DNA of 64,000 nt from Rhodospirillaceae bacterium (GCA_040219235.1 JAVJSV010000005.1:1-64000), one strand, 5' to 3'; shown: positions 26,580 through 37,235, counted from the stretch's first letter. Numbers and translations: made by a program. Notes: a model not told the origin generated them from the letters alone.

Positions 26580-27268
26580 CCGTAGAGCTTTGCAATCCAG
26601 CGCGGTGGCACACCACACATATAAATAAACAGGCAGAACAAATTCCGCGATGGCCGCGCCCACCACCCGTTCTTGCGATACCGCTCTGCTGAGGTCACAG
26701 CGCGTGCCTCAAACATATGAATACCGCGCCGCCCGATTCGTCGCACGAGGTCAACGTCTTCCATCAGAGGCAGGGGCCGGTATCCGCCAATCTCGTCGTA
26801 AAGGTCTTTGCGGATCAGCAGACCTTGATCCCCGTAAGGTAAACCCAATCTGCGGCAGCGCCACGCGACCATGCGTTCAATGCGCCGTGCAGACGGGGAG
26901 CCGTCATCCAACGCAAATCGAAACGCCGCGGCCTTAGAGGTTTGCGCTGGTTTGGAAATATATGCCTGGACCTCACCCACCCAGTCATCGCTCAAAACGG
27001 TGTCGGCATGGAGAAACAGCACCCATTGGCGTGTTGCTGCCACGCCACCCCGGGCCAGTTGCGCGCCACGGCCTTTCTCGGACGGCAATATCGTCGCGCC
27101 AGCCGCGTGAGCAATCTTCACGGTGTGATCTTCTGATCCGCCATCGACGATAATGAGTTGCAAGGTATCCGACCACGCATGCAGCGCAGACAGACAGGTC
27201 TCTAATGTTGCTGCTGCATTCAATGTGGGAAGAACAACGGAAAGGGTTGGCGTTTCTGAGTTATGCAT
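26576..27268 (-). CDS. Family 2 glycosyltransferase, TIGR04283 type
   Basis: 230 residues of the GT-A fold: LSVVLPTLNAAATLETCL at the start, IIVDGGSEDHT, GRGAQLARG, LFLHADTVL (metal-binding DxD region) and GLPYGDQGLLIRK, PLMEDVDLVRR near the end. The last part has a hydrophobic stretch (LFCLFIYMCGVPP) that may touch the membrane. It is paired by a 4-base overlap with the DUF2064 gene, as usual for this family pair. The acceptor is unknown. Confidence 0.9.
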   Translation of the reverse strand: MHNSETPTLSVVLPTLNAAATLETCLSALHAWSDTLQLIIVDGGSEDHTVKIAHAAGATILPSEKGRGAQLARGGVAATRQWVLFLHADTVLSDDWVGEVQAYISKPAQTSKAAAFRFALDDGSPSARRIERMVAWRCRRLGLPYGDQGLLIRKDLYDEIGGYRPLPLMEDVDLVRRIGRRGIHMFEARAVTSAERYRKNGWWARPSRNLFCLFIYMCGVPPRWIAKLYG

Positions 27269-27344
27269 CTTGATTCAGTTTCACGGCACCATTCATGCTA
27301 CATCATTACTTTGAAGCGTCTTTGGCAGCAACTTAAAGGGCCTC

Positions 27345-28661
27345 ATGCATACTGAACCGGGCATTTTAGGTGTGACGACGGTCATTCTGGCCGCCTTGTT
27401 GCTGGGCTTGGGCATGGTCAGGCTGCGTCAACCGGCTGTGCTTGGCTATATCCTCGCCGGTGTGGTGTTAGGGCCGTCTGGCTTAGGCTTGGTTGAAGAC
27501 CGCGAGGGTGTTGCGCTGCTGGCAGAGCTTGGCGTTTTGATGCTGCTGTTTATTGTTGGCGCCGAGCTTGATCTCCGGCGCTTTATGGACTCCTGGACCG
27601 TTGCCGTCGGGACGTTAGTCATTCAGGTTGGCGCTGGTATTGGCATGGGGCTCGGTCTGATGGCGCTGCTGGGGTGGAGTTTTCCGCTCGCCATACTCGC
27701 CGGTTTTGCCTTTGCGCTTTCGTCCACAGCGGTCGTGATTAAAATGCTCGAGCAATCGGGCGAGCTCACCACGGCAACGGGACGCATTGCCGTCGGCGTG
27801 TTGATCGCCCAAGACATTGCCGTCGTCCCCATGATGTTGGTGCTTGCTGTTCTGTCTGATGGGGTCATGAGCGTCTCAGGGGCCGCAAGTGTTGTGGGCT
27901 CTATTGTCTTTATGGCCGGTCTGTTTTGGATACTGACGCACCGTCAAATCAATATTCCCGTGCCCGAGCGCTTAACCAGTCATGTGGATCTTGGACCGCT
28001 TATCGGACTCGCAGTTTGTTTTGGGGCGGCGACACTCAGTGGTGTGATGGGGTTGTCGCCCGCTTATGGCGCATTCCTTGCGGGTGTTGTGATTGGCTCC
28101 TCAACATTAAGAGAAAACGTCATTCGTCATACTCACCCCGTGCAAGCTGTGTTGTTGATGGTTTTCTTTTTGTCCATCGGCCTCCTGGTGGATTTGACCT
28201 ACCTCTGGAACAACTTGCTGCTTGTTCTTACACTTCTCCTGCTGGTGACGGTCATCAAGGCCATCGTTAATATTGGCGCGCTCCGGCTTATGGGGCAGTC
28301 CTGGCCCCGTTCGGTTCAAGTCGGCGTTGTTCTCGCGCAAATTGGCGAGTTTTCCTTCTTGCTGGCAACTTTAAGTGCGGAGCGCGGCATCCTGGATCAA
28401 GATGGGGCCCGCATGATGATTGCGGTCACGGTGCTCAGCTTGGCCTTCAGCCCGCTTTGGTTGTTGGTGGCACACCGTTTGGATGCCGTGGCACGGCGTC
28501 AGATTCCGACATTGCATGAAACCTTAGATATCGCCTTTGGTCCGGAAATCAGCGCGGCCGTTCAGCTTAAAATGCGCGGCGTCAAAAGGTGGCGTGTCTG
28601 GAATTGGCGGCGGCGTAAAAAGAAGACGGTGGTTCCAAGTCATTCATCACAGGAAGATTAA
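27345..28661 (+). CDS. CPA2-family cation:proton antiporter (Kef/RosB-like)
   Basis: 438 residues with about 11-12 membrane helices covering residues 5-385. Typical motifs are LGYILAGVVLGPSGLGL, LGVLMLLFIVGAELDL, FALSSTAVVIKMLEQ and LIAQDIAVVPMM. It ends with a short basic tail (KRWRVWNWRRRKKK) and lacks the TrkA-N/RCK nucleotide-binding domain of KefB/KefC, so it is not gated in the usual Kef way. It probably exchanges K+ or Na+ for protons. Divergent from the glycosyltransferase pair. Confidence 0.92.
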   Translation: MHTEPGILGVTTVILAALLLGLGMVRLRQPAVLGYILAGVVLGPSGLGLVEDREGVALLAELGVLMLLFIVGAELDLRRFMDSWTVAVGTLVIQVGAGIGMGLGLMALLGWSFPLAILAGFAFALSSTAVVIKMLEQSGELTTATGRIAVGVLIAQDIAVVPMMLVLAVLSDGVMSVSGAASVVGSIVFMAGLFWILTHRQINIPVPERLTSHVDLGPLIGLAVCFGAATLSGVMGLSPAYGAFLAGVVIGSSTLRENVIRHTHPVQAVLLMVFFLSIGLLVDLTYLWNNLLLVLTLLLLVTVIKAIVNIGALRLMGQSWPRSVQVGVVLAQIGEFSFLLATLSAERGILDQDGARMMIAVTVLSLAFSPLWLLVAHRLDAVARRQIPTLHETLDIAFGPEISAAVQLKMRGVKRWRVWNWRRRKKKTVVPSHSSQED

Positions 28662-28678
28662 GAGGAAAGAATAAAGAC

Positions 28679-29209
28679 ATGGTCTTGCAAAATGTTGCGT
28701 CAACGACTCCCTCAAAAACGGGCAGTAAAATGCTGCTTCAAAACCTATGGAGCGTTTGTGTTGTTGCGGTCTTTCTGGCATCCCCAACACGCGTTATGAC
28801 AGCCGAGCAAGATCTGGTTCCGGCCACACCACACGATTTTGTGACACTGTATGCGGCAGCCTCGGCAGCCATGTCGGCAGAAGCGGTGGCAAGCTTTTAC
28901 CATGAGGACGTCACCAGTATTCCTTTTGCTGGCCCTTCGCGTGTCATGCGGGGAAACGCCCAACAGCAAGAAGAACTCCAAGGATTGTTCGACAGCTTGG
29001 CCTCTCGGGGCATTGCCTCTCTGATACTGGCCGATTACTCAATTACCCAATTGTCTGATCACTTTGCGACAACCCGGCTCAGGTGGGAGCTCTCGCAAGC
29101 GGATGGGAAGACAGTAAATGTTATCAATTCCACATACGTTATTCGGCGCGAAGACACTGGCTGGCGCGTTGTCACCATCTTGGAGATGGGTAAGCCTCAT
29201 GGACTTTAG
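28679..29209 (+). CDS. Secreted NTF2/SnoaL-like protein
   Basis: 176 residues. A signal-peptide-like segment is followed from about residue 50 by a cone-shaped NTF2-like domain: DFVTLYAAASAAMSAEAVAS, FYHEDVTSIPF, FATTRLRWEL and a closing strand GWRVVTILEM. An internal Met at codon 18 (28730) would also give a good signal peptide. It starts 18 bases after the antiporter stop, behind GAGGAAAG. No catalytic function can be named; relatives bind or transform small hydrophobic ligands. Confidence 0.75.
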   Translation: MVLQNVASTTPSKTGSKMLLQNLWSVCVVAVFLASPTRVMTAEQDLVPATPHDFVTLYAAASAAMSAEAVASFYHEDVTSIPFAGPSRVMRGNAQQQEELQGLFDSLASRGIASLILADYSITQLSDHFATTRLRWELSQADGKTVNVINSTYVIRREDTGWRVVTILEMGKPHGL

Positions 29210-29262
29210 TGGCGAAGAATCACGTTCACGTGCCTTGATGCGGAAGCAGCAGCTTCTGTCCA

Positions 29263-29874
29263 ATGCCTGACTTCTCTTTAGAATGTGAAGTCCCGGGCAT
29301 CGTTGCTGGCATTGATGAAGCGGGCCGTGGGCCGTGGGCAGGCCCTGTTGTGGCCGGAGCTGCCATCCTCAATCGCGAGACACTTCCAGAGTCTTTGCGG
29401 CATGGATTGGATGATTCAAAAGCCCTCAGCGCCATACGGCGTGAAGTTCTCTATAAAGAGTTATCCCAAAGTTCTGCCGTGATTCTTGGCCTGGGCATGG
29501 CGTCGGTTGAGGAAATTGACAGCCTCAATATCTTGCAGGCCACCTTCCTTGCCATGGCGCGCGCACTCAAAGACCTCAAATGTTCTGTCGACCTCGCGTT
29601 GGTTGATGGCAACAAAGCACCTGCTTTGCCCTGTGCCATTCGCACCATCGTGAAAGGCGATAGCCGGAGCCTGTCGATTGCGGCGGGGTCAATTGTTGCG
29701 AAAGTCACACGGGATCGACTTATGGCAAATCTTGCCCAAGACTTTCCAGGCTACGGCTGGGAGACCAATCAAGGCTATGGCACCGCTGGCCATAAGGCGG
29801 GCTTGGACCGCCTTGGTGTAACCCCCCATCACCGCAAGTCCTTCGCGCCCATCCGCGCCGCGCTGAAGCATTAA
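29263..29874 (+). CDS. rnhB: Ribonuclease HII
   Basis: 203 residues, normal family size. Catalytic acids: Asp18 and Glu19 in GIDEAGRGPWAGPV, then Asp in LVDGNKAP, and the late Asp in VAKVTRDRLM; DDSKAL is the conserved loop. It cleaves the RNA strand of RNA-DNA hybrids and removes single ribonucleotides from DNA. It lies upstream of ccrM with a 292-base gap that holds regulatory sites. Confidence 0.96.
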   Translation: MPDFSLECEVPGIVAGIDEAGRGPWAGPVVAGAAILNRETLPESLRHGLDDSKALSAIRREVLYKELSQSSAVILGLGMASVEEIDSLNILQATFLAMARALKDLKCSVDLALVDGNKAPALPCAIRTIVKGDSRSLSIAAGSIVAKVTRDRLMANLAQDFPGYGWETNQGYGTAGHKAGLDRLGVTPHHRKSFAPIRAALKH

Positions 29875-29960
29875 GTCGCAAGGCGTTAGAAAAACCTGCT
29901 CACATCACCAGAAAAATTTAATCAGGATTTTCTCTAGATCACCCACATCTAGCGGTCATC

Positions 29961-30063
29961 GACTCCGCGACTCCCATATGTGGACAAGGCGTCCCGCAGT
30001 TGCCTAGATCCTGTGGATATCTTGTTAATCATTCCCTAACCCATTGATTCCATTGTTAGAGTC
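29961..30063 (+). promoter_or_regulatory. ccrM control region: CtrA-like box and four GANTC sites
   Basis: Between rnhB and ccrM lie GANTC sites at 29961-29965, 29969-29973, 30046-30050 and 30059-30063, about one per 26 bases, when chance predicts one per 256. A CtrA-type box TTAA-N7-CTAAC is at 30025-30040. In Caulobacter the ccrM promoter is CtrA-activated and methylation-sensitive; the same logic is inferred here from the sites. The rest of 29875-30166 shows no gene. Confidence 0.65.
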
Positions 30064-30067
30064 ATAA

Positions 30068-31315
<1,248 letters not shown>

Positions 31316-31368
31316 CAGATCAGATCTTTTTTAAAGACGACCGATAAAACCAAGAAAAATAAAAGTCC

Positions 31369-31402
31369 TACCCCGTCCTGGAAAAACCCAGGGCGGGGTT
31401 TT
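31369..31402 (+). terminator. Rho-independent terminator after ccrM
   Basis: CCCCGTCCTGG (31369-31379) pairs with CCAGGGCGGGG (31386-31396) with one G-T pair; the loop is 6 bases and the stem is followed by TTTTCTT. It lies 53 bases after the ccrM stop. Confidence 0.85.
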
Positions 31403-31468
31403 CTTATGTCTCTACCAAGGAATAACGTCACCGTTATAGCGTCTGAATTGACCCGTATCTCCTAAAGC

Positions 31469-32329
31469 TCAGGCATGATCAACGGTGGCGATAGAAACAG
31501 CATCAGGCTCGGTGACCGCTGAGAATAAGATTTTCTTGGTCACGGCTTGCTGAATGTTCAACGCCTCATCCTTTGGGCAGAGCAAGCTAAACAACAACGC
31601 AGGTTTGCCCAAGTCACTGGTGATCAATTTAACCGAGGCGCCGTCGCCCTCGATATCAACATCAATACGTTTCCTCAGTTTCATAAGTTCTGATTTAATT
31701 TGCTCAGCAAAAGGGAGGCACGCCTCTGTTAAAGCGGCTTCAGCAACGCCAATGCGTGCGCTCAGGGCGATGTTGTTCTCAAGCGTGACTTTAAAGTCGT
31801 GGGTGATAAAACTGCCTTTTGGAATATGGAAAACTTTACTGGTTAAAAAAACGCTGTTGGGCAGTGTCAGTTTGCGGCCCGTGTAGGCGTAGGTTCCCCC
31901 ATGAAGATCGACCACCAGGAGGGTGGTTGTAAGGAGTGCGTTTTGCGCGACCTCTGCGCCAACTCCGTCAATTTCTATCCAATCGCCAACGTCAACGTTA
32001 TCCAGGCTTGTGCGGATTACCGCACCGGATAAACAAAGAATGAGTTCTTTTGTTGCGATGACGATGGCCACCGCAAACGCGGTTAATGATAACGCGAAGG
32101 TTGAAAGGGCGTTGGACCAGATCACAATCAAGCCAAAACCGATCAGCAAAAAAGTGGTGGTTTTTACCGCTGATAGCCAGCGCCGCCGTTCTGCGCTGCT
32201 GGCGCGTGTGTTGCGCTTGATCAGGCCATTCACCAAAAACCGAATCACCAATAACGCGAAGATCAGCAGTGCTGACGCGGCCAGATCAATCATGTTGTCG
32301 CGGTTTATGAAGGTCGCGAGATGGTCCAT
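31469..32329 (-). CDS. MscS-domain small membrane channel protein
   Basis: 286 residues. Three hydrophobic helices (about 13-34, 54-71, 74-100) lead into an MscS-type beta domain: [30 protein letters not shown] and [10 protein letters not shown]. This is the shortest MscS architecture, a pore helix plus cytoplasmic vestibule. It probably opens under membrane tension. It is divergent from a second MscS gene at 32565; the gap contains a 23-bp-period repeat. Confidence 0.88.
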   Translation of the reverse strand: MDHLATFINRDNMIDLAASALLIFALLVIRFLVNGLIKRNTRASSAERRRWLSAVKTTTFLLIGFGLIVIWSNALSTFALSLTAFAVAIVIATKELILCLSGAVIRTSLDNVDVGDWIEIDGVGAEVAQNALLTTTLLVVDLHGGTYAYTGRKLTLPNSVFLTSKVFHIPKGSFITHDFKVTLENNIALSARIGVAEAALTEACLPFAEQIKSELMKLRKRIDVDIEGDGASVKLITSDLGKPALLFSLLCPKDEALNIQQAVTKKILFSAVTEPDAVSIATVDHA

Positions 32330-32404
32330 GTGTGTGCGTGCCTCAGGTTGTTTATGTCTTTGGGCGTACTTACAACACCTCGGCCTTAGTATGAACGCCT
32401 GATT

Positions 32405-32470
32405 CTGTGCAACCGAGGATTTTACATCTGTGCGGCAGATGAAATTACGTCTGTGCAGCAGATGAAATTA
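32405..32470. repeat. 23-bp-period direct repeat between divergent mscS genes
   Basis: Two 20-base units (CTGTGCGGCAGATGAAATTA at 32428-32447 and one differing by a single base at 32451-32470) follow a degenerate unit at 32405 with the same 23-base period. Each good unit holds a short dyad TCTG-N5-CAGA. The period of about two helical turns would place bound proteins on one face of the DNA. Probable operator for one or both mscS genes. Confidence 0.75.
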
Positions 32471-32564
32471 AAGTTTATCAGGCTTGCTCCCAAACCCCAA
32501 ACAGACCTAGGCTCTTTTAAGGTTGTGATGTTCTGACCTTATGTAAAATTAATGGGATGACACG

Positions 32565-33875
32565 GTGGAAGATTTAAACGTCCGGCTGCAACAAACTTGG
32601 GATATCGTTGTTGGCTGGATCTTCAGTGTGACTTTCTATGCACAGGTCAGCTTCGCCCTCGCTGCAATTGCGTTGGCCTATCTTGTTGCGACAGGCATTC
32701 GGGCGCGGGTTCGTATGTTTAGGGACACGCCTGCGCAAGGTCCGATTTACGATATTCGTCTCGCTTTGTACAAGGCGGGAGAGTTGGTTTTCCCAGTTTT
32801 TAATATCGTTTTTCTTGGCGTGGCCATTCAGATTAGCGAAGATATGGTTCAGCACGGGTGGGTGCCCCGCATCATTCAAGGGTGGGCTGTTGTTTTTCTG
32901 CTCTATCAAATCGTTTCCACGTTTGTCACCAGCGCGGCCATTAACCTGATTGTCACCTGGATTGGCGTGCCCCTTGCCGTTCTGTACGTCATTGGATGGT
33001 TGGATGATGTCACCCTCTATTTGGATGGGGTTGCGTTTCATGCTGGCGATATTCGTATCTCTGCTTTGGCCCTGGGGCGTACAATACTGTTTGGATTTAT
33101 CCTGTTTTGGTTGGGCCGGGTCTCCAATGACACCGGCAAGCGTGTCATTCGTAACAACGAGAAAATGGACATTGGCACCCGCGAAGTGTTGGCCAAGCTG
33201 TTCGAGATCTCGCTGTTCGCAATCATTTTCCTGTTGCTGCTTCAGGTTGTCGGAATCAATCTCACGGCTTTGGCTGTGTTTGGTGGCGCGCTGGGTGTTG
33301 GCCTCGGCTTCGGTCTGCAGCAAATCGCGGCAAACTTTGTGTCGGGCATTATCATTCTGCTGGATCGCTCCATTACCATTGGTGATTACATTCAGCTGGA
33401 AGACGGCCGGGGCGGTACCATTCGCGAACTCAGCATGCGGTCTGCGATTCTTGAGACCTACGATGGCAAAGATATCATGGTGCCCAATGAGACTTTTATC
33501 ACCACGTCTTTCACCAACTGGACTCACTTCAATCAGAAGCAGCGCTATCCCATTGAATTTAGTGTCGCGTATAAAACCGACCTGCCCAAAATGTTTGAAA
33601 TTTTACGGGAAGTGGTGGCCAGCCATCCGCGGGTTTTAAGCGGTGATGATGTTCCGATTGAGGAACGACCGGACGCTGAAATTGCCAGCTTTGGAGACTC
33701 CGGCATTAACATCCTGGTGGAGTTCTGGATGGAAGGCGTTGATGACGGGGCCAATCGTGTTGGCGCCGACCTGCTGCTGATGATCTGGATGGCGTTGAAG
33801 GAAAACGGCATCGAAATTCCGTTCCCGCAGCGCGAGATCAAAGTCTTGTCCGACGACAAAAAACAGCTCGATTAA
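32565..33875 (+). CDS. MscS-family mechanosensitive channel, long form
   Basis: 436 residues with about five N-terminal membrane helices, then the pore helix and beta domain: GGALGVGLGFGLQQIAANFVSGI (Gly/Ala-rich TM3), LLDRSITIGDYIQLEDGRGG and MVPNETFITTSFTNW, then a cytoplasmic alpha/beta domain ending near PFPQREIKV. The start is a GTG at 32565: the two nearby ATG triplets run into stops at once, and GGGA lies 7 bases upstream. It probably protects against osmotic downshock. Confidence 0.93.
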   Translation: MEDLNVRLQQTWDIVVGWIFSVTFYAQVSFALAAIALAYLVATGIRARVRMFRDTPAQGPIYDIRLALYKAGELVFPVFNIVFLGVAIQISEDMVQHGWVPRIIQGWAVVFLLYQIVSTFVTSAAINLIVTWIGVPLAVLYVIGWLDDVTLYLDGVAFHAGDIRISALALGRTILFGFILFWLGRVSNDTGKRVIRNNEKMDIGTREVLAKLFEISLFAIIFLLLLQVVGINLTALAVFGGALGVGLGFGLQQIAANFVSGIIILLDRSITIGDYIQLEDGRGGTIRELSMRSAILETYDGKDIMVPNETFITTSFTNWTHFNQKQRYPIEFSVAYKTDLPKMFEILREVVASHPRVLSGDDVPIEERPDAEIASFGDSGINILVEFWMEGVDDGANRVGADLLLMIWMALKENGIEIPFPQREIKVLSDDKKQLD

Positions 33876-33971
33876 CCCTCCAGCTTTTTCCCGCCATCCC
33901 AGCGCTGGCCCATTCCCGCAGGATATGGTGAACTGCTTCAGTCACTTTATACCGGTGCGGGGGGAAGCCAC

Positions 33972-35225
33972 ATGAAACGGGTTGCAGGCGCGAGTTTTAT
34001 CGGAACAGCTTTGGAAGGCTACGACTTCCTTCTTTATGCCAGTGCGGCGGCCTTGGTCTTTGGGCAGTTGTTCTTTCCGGTCACGGAAGATCCGATCATC
34101 GGCACACTGCTGGCCTATTCCACCTTTACCGTGGGGTTCATCGCGCGGCCTATTGGGGGCATCATTGCCGGCCATTATGGTGATAAAATCGGGCGCAAAC
34201 CCATGCTGGTGCTGACCCTTATGGTCATGGGCGTGGCCACCATGCTGATCGGATTTTTGCCGACCTATGCCCAGATTGGGGTTTGGGCGCCCATTCTCCT
34301 GACACTGCTGCGGTTTATCCAGGGTTTGGCCTATGGCGGTGAATGGGGCGGCGCGATCTTAATGGTGGTGGAATATGCGCCTGAAAACCGTCGCGGGTTC
34401 TGGGGCAGTCTGCCGCAAGCTGCCGTACCGTTTGGGTTCCTGATCGCCACCGCCGTCCTTAGCCTCTGCATTGCCCTCAGCGGCGATCAGTTCCTGATCT
34501 GGGGCTGGCGTATCCCGTTCATCCTCAGCATCCTGCCGGTGCTGGTGGGCCTCTACATTCGCATGAAGATCGACGAAACGCCTGAGTTCCAGAAAATCCG
34601 CGAACAAAGCGCGGTCGAGAAAGCCCCGGTCATCCGCGCCGTGAGTCAGTATTGGAAGCAAATCCTGTTGGCCACCGGCGTGTTTGTTCTGGTCAGCGGG
34701 CCGTATTACATCATCATCTCGTTCATGTTGTCCTACGGCACGGGCACCTTGGGCGTGCCGCGTGAAGTGATGCTCACCGGCGTGCTGATCGCCTCTGGCG
34801 TGCAGATTTTCGCCTGCGTTGGTTTCGCCGCGCTGTCCGATGTGGTTGGACGACGCCCGGTCTTATTCGGCGGTGGTATTTTCATGCTGCTCTATGCGTT
34901 TCCGCTGTTCTGGATGGTTAACACCGGCGAGCCCCTCATCATCTGGGGGGCCCTCAGCCTCGGCCTGTTTGCCTTCGGGGCCTTGTACGGCCCCATCGCC
35001 GCCTTTTTTGCCGAGCTGTTTGTCTCCAACGTGCGCTACACGGCGGCCTCTTTGGGCTATCAGGTGGGACAGGTGTTTGGCGGCGGCATTGCGCCCTTTG
35101 TCTCGACCGCATTATTGGCGATGACAGGGGGTGCATACTGGCCCGTGGCTGTCTATATGATGGTGCTGACGGTCATTGGCTTAACCAGCATTTGGGCACT
35201 GGCGGAAACCCGCCCCCAATCCTAA
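33972..35225 (+). CDS. MFS transporter, metabolite:H+ symporter (MHS) type
   Basis: 417 residues, 12 predicted membrane helices. MHS signatures: the start SFIGTALEGYDFLLYA with its buried Glu and Asp, the loop GHYGDKIGRKPML between helices 2 and 3, LRFIQGLAYGGEWGGA, and LSDVVGRRPVL between helices 8 and 9. MHS members import organic acids or osmolytes with protons (ShiA, ProP, KgtP). The substrate is not evident. A GGGGGGAAG Shine-Dalgarno is 4 bases before the ATG. Confidence 0.92.
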   Translation: MKRVAGASFIGTALEGYDFLLYASAAALVFGQLFFPVTEDPIIGTLLAYSTFTVGFIARPIGGIIAGHYGDKIGRKPMLVLTLMVMGVATMLIGFLPTYAQIGVWAPILLTLLRFIQGLAYGGEWGGAILMVVEYAPENRRGFWGSLPQAAVPFGFLIATAVLSLCIALSGDQFLIWGWRIPFILSILPVLVGLYIRMKIDETPEFQKIREQSAVEKAPVIRAVSQYWKQILLATGVFVLVSGPYYIIISFMLSYGTGTLGVPREVMLTGVLIASGVQIFACVGFAALSDVVGRRPVLFGGGIFMLLYAFPLFWMVNTGEPLIIWGALSLGLFAFGALYGPIAAFFAELFVSNVRYTAASLGYQVGQVFGGGIAPFVSTALLAMTGGAYWPVAVYMMVLTVIGLTSIWALAETRPQS

Positions 35226-35344
35226 ACCCGCTAAAGGCGACCCCTGATGATAAAACGAGAACGGCTGGTCACAACCTTTGGGCTGCTGCGAGCGTGCGCG
35301 ACTTTTTTACGGTATAGCTTGGGTCTGAGAGAGAAAACGCCGCC

Positions 35345-36337
35345 ATGATGACCTTGTATAAAAAACACGATGACCGCCTTGTCGTTTCTGGCAGCGAATA
35401 CAATGTGGTTTCTGAAAACAGCCCGTCTCAAAACGCTCTGACGGACGCCCTGTGGATTGATCTCTTCAACCCCACAGCCGAGGAAAAAGCCCGGGTCGAG
35501 GGGCTGCTGGGACTCTCTTTGCCTTCCAGCGAAGACACCCAGCTTCTCGCCCCGGCGGATCGCTCCTATCAAGATGGCGAGTGCCTGGTTTTAACCGCCG
35601 CTGTACTCGCGCGGGATGAAGAACTCTATCCCTACATCAGTGATCTCACCTTCCTTGTTTCTAAAACGCGCCTGGTAACCCTGCGGGCATCCGAGCCCTT
35701 ACCCATTTCCCGCTATGCGACGGCCTGTGCGGAACGTCCCCACAACCTCAGTGACGGGCACCATGTGTTCCTTGGTCTTCTGTCAGCTTTTATCAACCGG
35801 CTGTCCGAGTATGTGCAGGCCAACGGTGCCTCCATGTATGAAGGCTCCAAGCGGGTGTTTTCTGATCGCAGCAAAAACCCCATCTCCTCGGCTGAGTTTC
35901 AGCAGACCGTTGCCCAAATTGGCCGCAACAGTGACGTCAACGCCAAAGCGCGCGAGAGCTTGCTGAACATGGGGCTGTTGATTGATCACGTGCGCAATGC
36001 CTGGTTTGGGGAAGAGGACATCCAGCGCCTTCTCACAGACCTGCGCCGCGATGTGAACGATATCTCAGCGTATGCTGATTTTGTCGCGGCGCAACGCGCC
36101 TTCCTGCTCAGCGCAGTGCTTGGGCTACTGACGTTAGAGCAAAGCCGGGTGACTAAAATTCTGTCGATTGCGGCGACCGTGTTCTTACCGCCGACTCTGA
36201 TCGCCAGCATTTACGGCATGAACTTCAAAATAATGCCGGAACTCAGTTCGCCCTGGGGTTATCCGGCGGCGCTGGCGTTGATGCTATTGTCAGCGGTGGT
36301 GCCGTATCTCTTCTTCCGCTGGAAGAAGTGGCTTTAG
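35345..36337 (+). CDS. corA: CorA-family divalent metal transporter
   Basis: 330 residues. A cytoplasmic N-terminal domain (about 1-260; LWIDLFNPTAEEKARVE at the start) is followed by a long stalk helix and two C-terminal membrane helices with the selectivity motif YGMNF (GMN) between them. The protein ends on the basic RWKKWL. CorA channels carry Mg2+, and some carry Co2+, Ni2+ or Zn2+. M1 and M2 are adjacent ATGs and either may be used. Convergent with the small HTH gene. Confidence 0.94.
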   Translation: MMTLYKKHDDRLVVSGSEYNVVSENSPSQNALTDALWIDLFNPTAEEKARVEGLLGLSLPSSEDTQLLAPADRSYQDGECLVLTAAVLARDEELYPYISDLTFLVSKTRLVTLRASEPLPISRYATACAERPHNLSDGHHVFLGLLSAFINRLSEYVQANGASMYEGSKRVFSDRSKNPISSAEFQQTVAQIGRNSDVNAKARESLLNMGLLIDHVRNAWFGEEDIQRLLTDLRRDVNDISAYADFVAAQRAFLLSAVLGLLTLEQSRVTKILSIAATVFLPPTLIASIYGMNFKIMPELSSPWGYPAALALMLLSAVVPYLFFRWKKWL

Positions 36338-36361
36338 GAAAATCTAACTTGAGTTGACCGT

Positions 36362-36583
36362 CTACTCCGTTAAACCCTCTGTCACAAAGTCGATGGTTGT
36401 GCCGAGAGAGTGAGTAATGTCGAAGAGCCGTCCCAAAGTTAGGCAGTGACCTTGATTTTCCACACGGGTGTACTGGGCCATGTCCAGATTGCACGCCTGG
36501 GCCAGATCGCTCACGCTGACGCCAGCAGCCTGCCGTAAACTTTTTAGCCGGGAGGCAAGCGCGGCCTGAAATGTGTTATCCAT
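36362..36583 (-). CDS. Small XRE-family helix-turn-helix protein
   Basis: 73 residues that are almost only an HTH_3 domain: LASRLKSLRQAAGVSVSDLA, then QYTRVENQGHCLTLGRLFDI. A short C-terminal tail follows. Such proteins act as antitoxins, phage-type repressors or small regulators. No toxin lies beside it. An imperfect palindrome at 36770-36789 lies upstream and could be its site. Confidence 0.85.
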   Translation of the reverse strand: MDNTFQAALASRLKSLRQAAGVSVSDLAQACNLDMAQYTRVENQGHCLTLGRLFDITHSLGTTIDFVTEGLTE

Positions 36584-36769
36584 AGCGTATTACTCTTCTG
36601 CGGTGCGTTTTGGTCGTTGTATCTTACTCAACGCGGATGAAACTGCCTCATCGAGGATTAAAGCTTAACGGCTGAGTCCCCGGTTCTCACGTCCAGAAGT
36701 GTAAAGTTTTGTGAAGCCAACTCTGTTTTACCATAAGTCTCTTTTACCACCGGTCGCTTGTATCGAAGG

Positions 36770-36789
36770 TTTGTTTGCTGCAAATCAAA
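36770..36789. promoter_or_regulatory. Imperfect palindrome in a gene-free gap
   Basis: TTTGTTTGCTGCAAATCAAA reads nearly the same on both strands. It lies in the 321-base gap (36584-36904) between the divergent HTH gene and the TraR/DksA-like gene. Apart from this and AT-rich promoter-like stretches I see nothing in the gap. Confidence 0.35.
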
Positions 36790-36904
36790 TACCGCCAGCT
36801 TGACAGGCCATATCCTTTAACCAGAGGTTAGCGCCTCTTTTCCTGCGTATAATCCTGTGCGAATCTGCGCTATCCTCATGCCATATTAGAAATTGGAGAG
36901 TTCA

Positions 36905-37225
36905 ATGCCTGAAATTCAAAAAATAAAAGCCCAGTTAGAAGCAAAGCTTGCCGAGTTGTATGAACGCGCCGAGGACATCGACGCCGATCTCAGCGAGCCG
37001 CCCGACGCCAATTGGTCCGAAAACGCCGTTGAATCGGAAAATGACGAAGTGCTCGAAGGCGTTGGCGCCTTAACCATGGCCGAAATTCAACAAATCAAGC
37101 AGGCGCTCGCCAAAATTGAAAACGGCACCTACGGCATATGCGTGAAGTGCGACGAAAAAATCGCCATCAAGCGGCTGGAAGCTCTGCCCTACGCCACAAC
37201 CTGTATCAAATGCGCGGCGGCCTGA
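36905..37225 (+). CDS. TraR/DksA-type zinc finger protein
   Basis: 106 residues: an N-terminal coiled-coil helix pair (about 1-70; acidic ERAEDIDADL and SENAVESENDEVLEG), then the zinc finger CVKCDEKIAIKRLEALPYAT with the second Cys pair in TCIKCA. Small DksA/TraR proteins enter the RNA polymerase secondary channel and change promoter choice. GGAGAG is 4 bases before the ATG at 36905; an upstream TTG overlaps that site and is rejected. The next gene begins 10 bases after the stop. Confidence 0.92.
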   Translation: MPEIQKIKAQLEAKLAELYERAEDIDADLSEPPDANWSENAVESENDEVLEGVGALTMAEIQQIKQALAKIENGTYGICVKCDEKIAIKRLEALPYATTCIKCAAA

Positions 37226-37235
37226 GTCCCCCTGT

